A DNA stretch of 64,000 nt, taken from contig JAOAQZ010000020.1 in assembly GCA_025210795.1 (NCBI GenBank), forward strand, positions 62,001 through 126,000, in the 5' to 3' direction. A model generated the notes under the pieces. It saw only the letters and a list, made by a program, of their open reading frames with translations. It was not told the origin of the DNA and searched no databases. Within the stretch, counting starts at the first letter, position 1. Each line of letters starts with the position of its first letter. The DNA comes from Cohaesibacter sp. (lineage in GTDB: Bacteria; Pseudomonadota; Alphaproteobacteria; Rhizobiales; Cohaesibacteraceae). The position numbers and the translations under genes are program-made. Below are positions 9,029 to 18,030 of this stretch, in pieces.

Positions 9029-10609
9029 TCACTCAAGCAAACCATGATCGCGATAGAAAAGCTGCAAGGGGCCAAGAGCAGGATGCTCAAGGCAGCGCTT
9101 TAAATAATCAAGCCCCCTTGGAATATGGGCCAGATAATCATCGCGCCCAAGGCTGGCTGCAGCGCGGGCAAAAGCTCCCAGATTTTTGGATGTGCGCTGC
9201 AAACCGCAAATAGCATAAGCCTGTTCAAAGCGCCCCTGTTGGTGGGAAGAATAATCTCGTAAACTAATATAGGTTTGTTTTAACTCACTTTCCAGATCCC
9301 GCGATATGCTAATGCGGGCATCCATGCAAAGGGCTGCAATATCATAGGCGGCTGGTCCGATGAGGCAATCCTGATAATCAATAAAACCAATAGCGGGCTG
9401 ATCCGTCCGCCCCTCTTGATCTCCCGGCCAAAAACAATTGGGATCCTGAACATCGCGAAGCACCAGCACTTGCTCGGAATTGTTTAAAATTTCAAGAGGC
9501 TCACGCCATAGGGCGATAAAGTCTTCCCGCTTGTCCTTTGGGCAGTCTGCGCCTTTGCAATGCGGCCAATACCAATCAAGAAAGACATCAAGTTCCACCA
9601 AAAAGGCGTCGCGATCATAGCGGGATAGTTGATAAGCGCCGCCCTCACCCTCTAGCGGGGCCGTCCAGTCTTTGCCGCTTTGATGAAAATCGGATAAGGC
9701 GGCAAGAGTGGCCTTGTAGCGCTCGGGAATGGGCTGGTCAGCGCTTGTAGCCAAGGTCTCTGTGCCAAAATCCTGCCATAGCATCAGCCCGTTGGCTAAA
9801 TCATGGCCATAAATGGCGGGCACGGTGAGGCCGGCTTTTTTCAAATGTCCAGACAAGGTGACCATCGGCGCAAGGCTGGTGACCCTATGGGCGACCAGAT
9901 CATAAAGCCTGCCATCAGGCAAAAGAGGCCCGGGCTGGCGGGCAGGCATATCCATTAAAATGGCGCGCTTTGCATCTTTTCTGATGCGGGCATAGGAGCG
10001 AGGGGATAGGTCACCCGCAATGGGCTGGCTCTGACCCGCACCCCAGCCACTTTTTAAGAGAAGCTGGCGCTTCTCGCACAGGCGCTGAAGACGCGCGCCC
10101 CAGTCTTGGGAACCGCCGAGGCAAAATTGCCGACTATCGGGCTTAGCGCCATCGCTAATATGAAGCCACAATGTTGAGGCGGGCAAGATCTCTTCGGCCC
10201 TGTCTGGCCATTCAATGAGTGCAGCGCCGGTCTGCCAGCTCTCTTCAAGGCCGATCTCATACAATTCTTCAAAATCGGAAATGCGGTAAAGATCAAAATG
10301 AGACAGCTCCAAGGGGCCGTTTATCCCGTCCAGATCATAGCCTTGCACCAGAGTAAAGGTTGGGCTTGGCACTTCCAGCTCAGGGTCTTGGGCATAGGCG
10401 CGCAGCAGAGCGCGGGCAAAGCTGCTCTTGCCCATGCCGACCTCACCATCAAACGCAAGAATATCTCCTGCCTGTAAAATCTGTGCTAAATCAGCCGCAA
10501 AAGCAGCCGCTTCATCTTCAGCAAGTGAGGTAAAACAAAAGCTCCATGTGTCATGTGTCTTGCTGCCTTGGATTTTGCTCCGGCTGGGTGAGGCAGAAAT
10601 ATGAGACAT
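9029..10609 (-). CDS. tsaE: TsaE ATPase fused to an AmgK-like phosphotransferase
   Basis: A two-domain protein of 526 residues. Residues about 20-170 are TsaE, the ATPase of the tRNA t6A37 threonylcarbamoyl transfer complex, with Walker A GEVGMGKSS at 55-63 and SPTFTLVQGYD following. Residues about 190-520 are an aminoglycoside-phosphotransferase-type kinase with the catalytic-loop motif LRDVQDPNCFW and the metal site IGFIDYQD. The second domain matches the family of AmgK, which phosphorylates N-acetylmuramate and N-acetylglucosamine at C1. This fusion is common in Hyphomicrobiales. Its stop overlaps the alternative GTG start of the MurU-like gene, tying the kinase to the uridylyltransferase. 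No terminator separates it from divL upstream. Confidence 0.92.
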   Translation of the reverse strand: MSHISASPSRSKIQGSKTHDTWSFCFTSLAEDEAAAFAADLAQILQAGDILAFDGEVGMGKSSFARALLRAYAQDPELEVPSPTFTLVQGYDLDGINGPLELSHFDLYRISDFEELYEIGLEESWQTGAALIEWPDRAEEILPASTLWLHISDGAKPDSRQFCLGGSQDWGARLQRLCEKRQLLLKSGWGAGQSQPIAGDLSPRSYARIRKDAKRAILMDMPARQPGPLLPDGRLYDLVAHRVTSLAPMVTLSGHLKKAGLTVPAIYGHDLANGLMLWQDFGTETLATSADQPIPERYKATLAALSDFHQSGKDWTAPLEGEGGAYQLSRYDRDAFLVELDVFLDWYWPHCKGADCPKDKREDFIALWREPLEILNNSEQVLVLRDVQDPNCFWPGDQEGRTDQPAIGFIDYQDCLIGPAAYDIAALCMDARISISRDLESELKQTYISLRDYSSHQQGRFEQAYAICGLQRTSKNLGAFARAAASLGRDDYLAHIPRGLDYLKRCLEHPALGPLQLFYRDHGLLE

Positions 10610-10750
10610 GGCAAACCCCTTTAGTGAGTGGAGGGAAGAGAACCACTTTAGGTCAGAAAGAAATAAAACCCTAGTTTGCTAACGTTGATCTGATCCTAAA
10701 GAAGACATGAGGCGATGACTGGGAAGAGGCTTGATACCTGCCCAGTGGCC

Positions 10751-13390
10751 CTATTCAGCGGCATGACTTAAGGGTTTGGGCTCGACGGGGAAACGACAGG
10801 TAACAACAGTTCCTTCGCCCACCATAGATTCGATACTCACATCACCGCCATGCAGTTCAACAAAGCTTTTAACAATGGAAAGTCCAAGGCCGGCCCCTTT
10901 TCGGGTTTCGCCCATCTTGCGGCTCTCAAAACGGCCAAAGGCGGTGTCGACAAATTCCTCTGGCATGCCGCACCCATGATCCCGCACGCTAAACACCACG
11001 TCTTGCGCGGTCCGGTCCGCAACAACTGAAATGCGTGATTGTTCTGGTGAGAAGGCAATGGCGTTGGAGATCATGTTATACAGCACCTGGCGGACGCGCT
11101 TGCTATCGCCAATGAAATGTCCCATATCCTCGGCAACAGAAATGGTCAGGCGAATATCTTTCTCGGCCAAACGATCCTGCAAGCCTTCGGCAGCCGCCTG
11201 AATGGATTGAACCGGATCAACCTCGCCCGTATCCAGCACCATAATGCCCGCATCAATGGTCGCAAGATCCAGAATATCATTGACGATTGCCAGCAAAGAT
11301 GAGCTGGAGGTCATGATATGGTCGGTATATTCACGCTGCTTGGCATTAAGCGCACCAAAGGTTTCTTCGGTCAAAAGTTCGGTAAAGCCAATGATGTTGG
11401 TCAGCGGAGAGCGCAGCTCGTAAGACACATGCTGAATGAAGGTGTTTTTCAGCTGATCGGCGGCGATCAGCGCTTCGTTGCGATCGGTCAGGCCCCGTTC
11501 CACATTCACCTTGTCGGTGACATCGACAAAGGTGATCATGGTCGCCCCGTCGGGCAGTGGCACAGAGGCATAATCAAGAATGCGCTCGTCATTGCATTCC
11601 ATGCGCCCGGACAGGCTTTCGCGACTGTCTGCCAAACCGGCAACGGCGCGTTTGAGCTCACTCCAAACGCCTTCACCGGAGAATTTGCGGCGGCACCATT
11701 CCAGAACAGCGCTAACATGGGGCTGATCATCCAGAAGATTGGCCCCGATATTCCACATGGAGGCAAAAGCCGGATTGGAGACCTGCACGCGTCCATCTGA
11801 ACCAAACACCACAACACCGTCGCTTAGATGATCAAGCGTTTCGGTCTGAACGCGGATAAGAGAATTATAGCGCTTTTCAAGATCAAGCCGCTCGGTCACA
11901 TTCTCGTAAATATAGGTTACGCCGCCATCGGGATTGGGAGCCGCAACCACGCGCAAGGATTGGCCATCGGGCAGGTGCCACCAATGCTCCTGGGTATCAA
12001 CTGCGCGATAAGCCTGGAAAAGCTCGGCCTTCCAAGCGGCAAAATCGGCTTGCTCCGGCAGGCGGCGATTGGCTCTGAGGCGATCAAGAATGGCCCCGTC
12101 ACTGGGCTGTTGATCCAGAAAGCCTGCTTCCAGCCCGAAGAGAGCGCTAAAGGCGGCATTGTAGAATTGCAAATGCTGGCTTGAATCAAAAATAGCCACG
12201 GCTGTGGTGAGCTGATCCATGGTGGTGGCATGGAAGGCCTGCATGCGTGACAGGGCTTTTTCAGCCTGATCAACGGCGGAGACGTCGGTGGCAATACCCA
12301 CATTGCCTTGACTTGCTGCAATATCGATCACATCAAGGATATGGCGTTTGCCTGCCAGAATAACTGGCAGTCGTTCAACCGCGACATCGGTGCGGGCAAT
12401 TTTCTTGCTCTCTTTTGTCTCGGCGCTGCGCTTCATTTGCAGCTGGTGGGTTTCGCGAATGGCATCGCGCCCCTGCTGATCAAGCAACTCGGTCTGATCG
12501 TCCAGTACCTGTGTCAGATCGCTGCCATCAACGGCCTTGCGGTAAGCATCATTGATCCAGCTTAGCTGCCCCTGTTCGTTGCGGGACCAAACAGGCATCG
12601 GCACGGCATCAAGAAGGCTCTTCATGCGTCCCAATTCATGAGCCAGACGGCTTGCTTCATGGCTCATATGCGCGCGACTATGCTCTTCGCCTTCCAGAAT
12701 ACGCATTTGCAACAGCGCTCGTGCTCCGGATGTGCGGCCTCTGATCTCGACAAAAGAACCCAGACGTGTTTCGACATTGGTGATGAAACGCTGACCTGAG
12801 GTGCGAAGTTGCTCGGTGGCAATGTCCAGTCGTTGAGCACACTCACTATTGAGCCAATTGCCAAAGGCAAGAATGCTCTCGTCATTGGGGAGTTGACCAG
12901 AAGATGCCAGACTGCCCGATAAGGTCGGTGTCGCGCCGGGATGATCCCAAATGATCATCAATTGATCTGAGGCATTAAGAAGCGCCTCGGACTGATCAAG
13001 CCGGGTTTGCAGCGCCATAATTGCTTTATGTGCATCGCGTAGCTGCTTGTTGGCCGTACGGCGGGTCCGCACCATGGACCAGCCGGTGATGAGAGCAAAG
13101 GCAAGAACACCACCAAATGCGGCAAGGCCAAGTATAGAGGATGAGGTAAAGCTATCACCCATTCCGAGCATTTGATCGGAAGGTAAGTCAGGCAGGCTCG
13201 GTAATGCGACGAGTGCCTCGGTCTCATTTTCAGTCAGATCAACAGGAAGGGAGGAACCAGAGCTGGCTTGCTGAGCAAAAGCCAGTGGAGCCATTGCGCA
13301 CCATGACAGGCCTGCTCCAATCAGGAAAACAGTGTCTTTGAGCCGGGATTTCAGACACCCTTCTTGTTTAAACAAGCCGTATATCGGCAT
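10751..13390 (-). CDS. divL: DivL-type cell-cycle pseudo-histidine kinase with PAS domains
   Basis: Membrane-anchored sensor of 879 residues. A first hydrophobic segment sits near residues 20-40, then a short AQQASSGSS periplasmic stretch and a second transmembrane segment near 75-95. PAS-like domains follow, the last two around 390-500 and 530-630. The dimerisation box reads HVSYELRSPLTN, with tyrosine 657 in place of the phosphorylated histidine, the hallmark of DivL. The ATPase domain is intact: N-box NMISNAIAFSPE, HGCGMPEE and GAGLGLSIV. In Caulobacter DivL binds DivK and controls CckA and hence CtrA. The ATG at 13390 has an AGGG ribosome site; an upstream ATG at 13459 lacks one. Confidence 0.88.
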   Translation of the reverse strand: MPIYGLFKQEGCLKSRLKDTVFLIGAGLSWCAMAPLAFAQQASSGSSLPVDLTENETEALVALPSLPDLPSDQMLGMGDSFTSSSILGLAAFGGVLAFALITGWSMVRTRRTANKQLRDAHKAIMALQTRLDQSEALLNASDQLMIIWDHPGATPTLSGSLASSGQLPNDESILAFGNWLNSECAQRLDIATEQLRTSGQRFITNVETRLGSFVEIRGRTSGARALLQMRILEGEEHSRAHMSHEASRLAHELGRMKSLLDAVPMPVWSRNEQGQLSWINDAYRKAVDGSDLTQVLDDQTELLDQQGRDAIRETHQLQMKRSAETKESKKIARTDVAVERLPVILAGKRHILDVIDIAASQGNVGIATDVSAVDQAEKALSRMQAFHATTMDQLTTAVAIFDSSQHLQFYNAAFSALFGLEAGFLDQQPSDGAILDRLRANRRLPEQADFAAWKAELFQAYRAVDTQEHWWHLPDGQSLRVVAAPNPDGGVTYIYENVTERLDLEKRYNSLIRVQTETLDHLSDGVVVFGSDGRVQVSNPAFASMWNIGANLLDDQPHVSAVLEWCRRKFSGEGVWSELKRAVAGLADSRESLSGRMECNDERILDYASVPLPDGATMITFVDVTDKVNVERGLTDRNEALIAADQLKNTFIQHVSYELRSPLTNIIGFTELLTEETFGALNAKQREYTDHIMTSSSSLLAIVNDILDLATIDAGIMVLDTGEVDPVQSIQAAAEGLQDRLAEKDIRLTISVAEDMGHFIGDSKRVRQVLYNMISNAIAFSPEQSRISVVADRTAQDVVFSVRDHGCGMPEEFVDTAFGRFESRKMGETRKGAGLGLSIVKSFVELHGGDVSIESMVGEGTVVTCRFPVEPKPLSHAAE

Positions 13391-13683
13391 GTCTTTGCCC
13401 TTTCCGCCGCATAGCCAGACGCTCTGGCATACAATCCTTTTACAACCCAACATCATCAATGTTGCATCTAGGCTGCACAGTTTGACCGATCCGGACTCCG
13501 GTCGCGCTTTCCCGCTCTGATTTTTGCCAAAATCAGGGGGAGGGCGTATTGATCAGGAACTGTTACAGAGTAAACGCACGCACTTTGTCTGGACGGAAAT
13601 GGAGCCTCCTTCCATGACCATCCGAATCACTTTTACTTTACCTGTTCATGGAATCTGGAAACAGAGTCCAGTTGCAAAAAGTC
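13391..13683. other. Intergenic region upstream of divL
   Basis: This stretch should hold the divL promoter. Visible are a GACTC (GANTC class, CcrM methylation) at 13494-13498 and a perfect hairpin CTGATTTT-TGCC-AAAATCAG at 13517-13536. No protein or RNA gene is recognisable. The reading frame that crosses it on the plus strand continues antisense into ahcY and shows no family features. Confidence 0.4.
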
Positions 13684-13722
13684 AAAAAAAATGCGCCCCG
13701 ACCGGATCAGTCGGGACGCATT
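13684..13722 (-). terminator. Rho-independent terminator of ahcY
   Basis: A 13-bp stem with one mismatch (13690-13702 with 13710-13722) and a 7-nt loop is followed on the minus strand by seven to eight T. It lies about 65 bp after the ahcY stop and separates ahcY from divL. Confidence 0.92.
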
Positions 13723-13787
13723 CATTGCAAATGATAAGAAAATTGGATCACAAAGCTAGGAAAGCCGCCAACTTCCTTAACAAAAGA

Positions 13788-15185
13788 TTAATAGCGATAA
13801 TGCTCTGGCTTGTATGGTCCTTCCACAGGCACACCAATATAGTCAGCCTGATCCTTGGAAAGGGTAGTCAATTTCACGCCGAGTTTTTCAAGATGCAAGG
13901 TTGCAACTTTCTCATCCAGTGTTTTGGGCAGAACATAAACATCTTTGCCGTAATTGGCGTGGTTTGCCCACAATTCCATCTGGGCAAGGGTCTGGTTGGT
14001 AAAGGAAGCAGACATCACAAAAGATGGATGGCCAGTGGCGCAACCAAGATTGACCAGGCGACCTTCCGCCAGAATGATAATGCGCTTGCCATCAGGGAAC
14101 TCCACTTCATCCACCTGCGGCTTCACATTGTGCCACTCGTAGTTTTTCAGAGCACCGATCTGGATCTCAGAATCGAAGTGACCGATGTTACAAACAATTG
14201 CACGGTCTTTCATGCCGCGCATATGGTCGATGGTGATAACGTCCTTGTTACCGGTGGTGGTAACAAAGATGTCGCCCTGTGGTACGGCGTCTTCCATGGT
14301 GGTGACTTCATAGCCCTGCATGGACGCCTGCAATGCACAGATCGGATCGATTTCAGTGACGATTACGCGAGCACCCTGAGAACGCAGGGATTCGGCAGAG
14401 CCTTTGCCGACATCGCCAAAGCCAGCCACAACAGCCACTTTACCGGAAATCATCACGTCAGTGGCGCGCTTGATGCCATCAACCAGAGATTCGCGGCAGC
14501 CATAAAGGTTGTCGAATTTGGACTTGGTCACAGAGTCATTGACATTGATGGCAGGGAAAGGCAGATCACCGGATTTTGCCAGATGATAAAGACGATGCAC
14601 ACCCGTGGTGGTTTCTTCTGACACACCCAGAATGCCGTCACGGATTTTGGTGAACCAGCCCGGTGTGGCAGCCGCGCGCTTCAGGATTTGCGCCTTGACC
14701 ACTTCCTCTTCATCATTTTCTGGATTGACCAGAACATCTTCACCAGCATCAACTTTTGCGCCAAGCAGGATATACATGGTCGCGTCACCACCATCATCAA
14801 GAATGAGGTTCGGCCCTTCGCCATTGCCCCAATCGAAAATGCGGTCAACATAATCCCAGTATTCTTCAAGGCTCTCGCCTTTAACGGCAAAAACAGGAGT
14901 GCCGGTTGCAGCAATGGCAGCAGCAGCATGATCCTGAGTGGAGAAAATGTTACAAGTCGCCCAACGAACCTCGGCACCCAGTGCCTGCAGGGTTTCGATC
15001 AGAACGGCGGTCTGAATGGTCATATGCAAAGAACCGGTGATCTTTGCGCCTTTCAAAGGCTGGGATGGACCATATTCTTCACGGGTTTGCATGAGACCAG
15101 GCATTTCGGTTTCAGCAATTTTAATCTCTTTGCGGCCCCAATCGGCCAGAGACAGATCCTTGACGACATAATCACTCATAGTCAT
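13788..15185 (-). CDS. ahcY: Adenosylhomocysteinase (S-adenosyl-L-homocysteine hydrolase)
   Basis: Cytoplasmic NAD-dependent enzyme of 465 residues that splits S-adenosylhomocysteine into adenosine and homocysteine, relieving product inhibition of methyltransferases. Seen are the substrate-domain segment [18 protein letters not shown], the [14 protein letters not shown] block, [13 protein letters not shown] with the NAD-contacting residues, the Rossmann motif [15 protein letters not shown], and the C-terminal PEHYRY that reaches into the neighbouring subunit. The ATG at 15185 follows a GAAAGGAA ribosome site. A perfect 9-bp inverted repeat about 110 bp upstream is a likely repressor site. The gene is monocistronic, closed by a strong terminator. 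Confidence 0.98.
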   Translation of the reverse strand: MTMSDYVVKDLSLADWGRKEIKIAETEMPGLMQTREEYGPSQPLKGAKITGSLHMTIQTAVLIETLQALGAEVRWATCNIFSTQDHAAAAIAATGTPVFAVKGESLEEYWDYVDRIFDWGNGEGPNLILDDGGDATMYILLGAKVDAGEDVLVNPENDEEEVVKAQILKRAAATPGWFTKIRDGILGVSEETTTGVHRLYHLAKSGDLPFPAINVNDSVTKSKFDNLYGCRESLVDGIKRATDVMISGKVAVVAGFGDVGKGSAESLRSQGARVIVTEIDPICALQASMQGYEVTTMEDAVPQGDIFVTTTGNKDVITIDHMRGMKDRAIVCNIGHFDSEIQIGALKNYEWHNVKPQVDEVEFPDGKRIIILAEGRLVNLGCATGHPSFVMSASFTNQTLAQMELWANHANYGKDVYVLPKTLDEKVATLHLEKLGVKLTTLSKDQADYIGVPVEGPYKPEHYRY

Positions 15186-15589
15186 TTCCTTTCAAGTGCC
15201 AGAAGGGTTGGGCAACTTTGCGGATATAGCAAAAAGGGGCCAAAGACCCACTTGGTTGGCCATCATATAGCTTGAACATATCAAGAAAGCAATAATGATA
15301 TAAAGAAATCTTTATATTTTAAAGTGAAGAAAAGGCGAAGGCCATCCTTGGTAAGGCGTCTGATAGGCCCATCAAGGGCGGAAAGTAGCAAGGGTGGGGG
15401 CCGAAATGCTGGAAAACATCACGAAAACCTGTCCTGGCGATGGAATTGCCATACAAATTTTACAGATTATGGCCTAAAAGGAACGGGCTTGGCAGCGAAC
15501 AGCGGATAAAGCTGGCGAAGGACTGGTATCTTTCTCTCCTTGCTACGGTCAGGCACACAGACGCTCAAAGACGGAAGATTGAGATCGCT
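15186..15589. other. Divergent ahcY-ugd intergenic region
   Basis: The ahcY-proximal half holds the operator-like repeat described separately. The ugd-proximal half (about 15320-15589) shows no recognisable gene or clear hairpin. An in-frame start 50 codons upstream of the chosen ugd ATG exists, but the extra residues do not resemble the family. Confidence 0.5.
15298..15317. promoter_or_regulatory. Putative ArsR-type (SahR-like) operator of ahcY
   Basis: ATATAAAGA-N2-TCTTTATAT is a perfect 9-bp inverted repeat about 110 bp upstream of the ahcY start and between divergent ahcY and ugd. AT-rich AAAGA/TCTTT palindromes of this kind are what I recall for ArsR-family regulators of the methionine/SAM cycle (SahR group) in alphaproteobacteria. 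The site is seen; assignment to a regulator is inference. Confidence 0.55.
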
Positions 15590-16894
15590 ATGAATGTTGT
15601 AATGATTGGTACAGGCTATGTTGGGCTTGTATCGGGTGTTTGCTTTTCGGAATTTGGCTTCAATGTCACCTGTGTCGATGTTGACCAGTCCAAGATTGAT
15701 CAACTCAATCAGGGCAAAATCCCGATCTTTGAGCCGGGCCTTGATACATTGCTTGAACGCAATGTCGAGGCAGGGCGTTTGTCTTTCACCACAGATTTTG
15801 ACAGTGCGGTCTCTCAAGGGGATGCGATTTTCATTGCTGTGGGCACGCCATCGCGCCGCGGGGATGGCGAAGCGGATTTGCAATATGTCTGGGCAGCCGC
15901 CCGTCAGATTGCCAATGCAGCCAAGCCGGGCGCTTTGATTGTAACCAAATCGACGGTGGTTGTGGGCACCAACCGCAAGGTGGCTGAGATTATCCGAAAG
16001 GAAAATCCCGACCTTGATTTTTCCATTGCCTCCAATCCTGAATTCCTGCGTGAAGGCTCTGCCATTGAAGACTTCATGCGTCCTGATCGGGTTGTGGTCG
16101 GCGTGGAAGATGAGCGGGCCGAGACCATGATGCGCTCTCTTTACCGTCCGCTTTTCCTGCGCGAAACACCCATTGTCTTTACCGGTCTTGAAGATGCCGA
16201 ACTGATCAAATATGCCGCCAATGCCTTTTTGGCGGTCAAGATCTCCTTCATCAATGAAGTGGCAGATCTGTGCGAGAAGGTTGGCGGCAATGTGCAGCAG
16301 GTTGCCTCTGCTATCGGGCTGGATAATCGTATTGGCGGCAAATTCCTGCATGCCGGGCCGGGCTTTGGTGGTTCTTGCTTCCCAAAAGATACCCGCGCCT
16401 TTGCCTCAACTGGCCAGAAATTTGAAGCCCCCCAGCGCCTTGTTGAAACCGTGATCGAGGTCAATGAAGCCCGCAAGGCGGATATGGCGCATCGCATCCT
16501 CAAAAAACTGGGAGAGGATGCCAAAGGCAAAACTGTTGGTATTTTGGGTGTTGCCTTTAAACCCAATACTGATGATGTGCGTGAAAGCCCAAGCCTTGCG
16601 ATCATCCCTATCCTGCAAGAGGCGGGCCTCCATATCCGTGCCCATGATCCCGAAGGCATGGAGCAGGCCAAGCCACAGCTTGACGGGGTGACATGGTGCG
16701 ACAATGCCTATGATGCCGCGCAAGGAGCCGAGATCGTGGCCATTGTGACGGAATGGAACGAGTATCGCGCCCTTGATCTCTCTCGCCTGAAAGAGGAAAT
16801 GGCAGGCAAAACCATTATTGATATGCGCAATATCTATCGCCCGCAGGATGTACGTGCTCTTGGCTTTGACTATAGCTCCATTGGCCGGGCTTAG
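15590..16894 (+). CDS. ugd: UDP-glucose 6-dehydrogenase
   Basis: Oxidises UDP-glucose to UDP-glucuronate with two NAD. The 434 residues start at the ATG of MNVVMIGTGYVGLVSG, which places the Rossmann motif GTGYVGLVSG at 7-16, as is normal. The later family marks are NPEFLREGSAIEDF, KYAANAFLAVKISFINE, and GPGFGGSCFPKDT with catalytic cysteine 263, then GVAFKPNTDDVRESPS. The product can feed exopolysaccharide and LPS synthesis; the polysaccharide cluster lies about 6 kb downstream but is not in the same transcript. A terminator follows within 50 bp. No defects seen. Confidence 0.96.
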   Translation: MNVVMIGTGYVGLVSGVCFSEFGFNVTCVDVDQSKIDQLNQGKIPIFEPGLDTLLERNVEAGRLSFTTDFDSAVSQGDAIFIAVGTPSRRGDGEADLQYVWAAARQIANAAKPGALIVTKSTVVVGTNRKVAEIIRKENPDLDFSIASNPEFLREGSAIEDFMRPDRVVVGVEDERAETMMRSLYRPLFLRETPIVFTGLEDAELIKYAANAFLAVKISFINEVADLCEKVGGNVQQVASAIGLDNRIGGKFLHAGPGFGGSCFPKDTRAFASTGQKFEAPQRLVETVIEVNEARKADMAHRILKKLGEDAKGKTVGILGVAFKPNTDDVRESPSLAIIPILQEAGLHIRAHDPEGMEQAKPQLDGVTWCDNAYDAAQGAEIVAIVTEWNEYRALDLSRLKEEMAGKTIIDMRNIYRPQDVRALGFDYSSIGRA

Positions 16895-16942
16895 GTCACG
16901 AACCGAAGCTGGAAAATAAGCTTTGATGCAGAAAAGAAAATG

Positions 16943-16978
16943 AACCGGAGACTTTGTAGGTCTCCGGTTTTGTCTTTT
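16943..16978. terminator. Hairpin terminator between convergent ugd and bioZ
   Basis: AACCGGAGAC (16943-16952) pairs perfectly with GTCTCCGGTT (16960-16969), followed by TTGTCTTTT on the plus strand and by a T-rich stretch on the minus strand. It serves ugd and probably also the biotin operon. Confidence 0.88.
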
Positions 16979-16989
16979 AAGGCTATGCC

Positions 16990-18030
16990 TTAAATCGCCA
17001 TAATGACAGCCCCGCCTGTAAGGCCTGCGCCAACGGCAGAAAAGAGCAACAGATCTCCATCTGTGAGGTCGCGACCCTGAGCCACTTCATGGGACAGGGT
17101 GAAGGGAATGGTTGCCGCCGAAGAATTGCCAAAATTGGCAATGGAGCTTAAAAGCTGCCTATCATCCAACCCTAAAACCTGCTGAACCTTGCCAAAAATG
17201 CGCTTATTGGCCTGATGAGGCACCCAGTGATCAATCTCCCCGATTTCAAGATCACAAGCTTTTAGTGTCTCACTTGCAGTCTCTGCCATGGTTTGCACAG
17301 CATGGGAAAAGACAGCCCGTCCATCGGCAATGGTCATCAGGGTTTCGCTCACGGCCATACCCGGCTGGAAGGGCTGGGCACTGCCGCCCGCCGGTATTTT
17401 GATCAGGTCATAGTTTGACCCGTCCGAGGTCAGATCAACCGAGAGCACGCCTTTGCAAGAATCCTCACAAGGGGTCAAAACCATCGCCCCCGCAGCATCG
17501 GCAAACAAAATGGCGCTGTCGCGCTCATCGGGGTTAATTCGGCGAGAGAGCAAATTGGCCGCAACAATCAGGCAGGCCTTGTTATGCTGGCGCACAAAGC
17601 CATCGGCAAATGTGAGCGCATAAAGAAAACCGGCACATGCTCCAGCCATATCAATACCGCCGGAGCGGGAGAGACCCAGTTTATGGGCCAGAAGCGGCGC
17701 GGATGGTGGCAGCAAATGGTCAGGCGTGCTGGTTGCCAATATGGTCATGCCGATCTCATCGCGCGACACGCCCTTGGCCTCGGCGGCGCTAAGGGCTTGC
17801 TCTGCGGCGGCGGCGGCCATATCGCTCAGGGTTTCCCCTTTCGCTGCATAGCGGCGATTGGCAATGCCGGTGCGGCTTTCAATCCATCCAGCCTCCAGCC
17901 CGAAGGCTGTTTCTATCTCGGCACTTGGAACAATGCGCTGCGGTGCATAATGGCCGAGCCCGACAAGCTGCGCGCCTTTAAGGCGCGGCGCGTGTATCCC
18001 TCGTTCCTTTACTGGTTTGCCCTGTCTCAT
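16990..18030 (-). CDS. bioZ: BioZ, FabH-like beta-ketoacyl-ACP synthase III of biotin synthesis
   Basis: KAS III fold enzyme of 346 residues. The catalytic triad is visible: cysteine in DMAGACAGFLYAL, histidine in WVPHQANKRI and asparagine in IANFGNSSAA. BioZ homologues in Hyphomicrobiales make a C7 pimeloyl-ACP precursor by condensing glutaryl-CoA with malonyl-ACP, bypassing BioC/BioH. Last position in a bioF-bioD-bioA operon is the evidence for BioZ rather than housekeeping FabH. The ATG at 18030 overlaps the bioA stop as TGATG, showing translational coupling; an in-frame start further upstream would lie inside bioA and adds an arginine-rich tail unlike the family. Confidence 0.9.
   Translation of the reverse strand: MRQGKPVKERGIHAPRLKGAQLVGLGHYAPQRIVPSAEIETAFGLEAGWIESRTGIANRRYAAKGETLSDMAAAAAEQALSAAEAKGVSRDEIGMTILATSTPDHLLPPSAPLLAHKLGLSRSGGIDMAGACAGFLYALTFADGFVRQHNKACLIVAANLLSRRINPDERDSAILFADAAGAMVLTPCEDSCKGVLSVDLTSDGSNYDLIKIPAGGSAQPFQPGMAVSETLMTIADGRAVFSHAVQTMAETASETLKACDLEIGEIDHWVPHQANKRIFGKVQQVLGLDDRQLLSSIANFGNSSAATIPFTLSHEVAQGRDLTDGDLLLFSAVGAGLTGGAVIMAI

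Noticed and set aside
13777..13791. TTAA-N7-TTAA match to a full CtrA site near divL
   Set aside because: It overlaps the ahcY stop codon and lies upstream of the ahcY terminator, almost 400 bp from the divL start; A/T-rich chance match is more likely.
13524..14621. Open frame of 365 codons opposite ahcY
   Set aside because: Antisense to a fully conserved adenosylhomocysteinase and starting in its terminator region; no family features.
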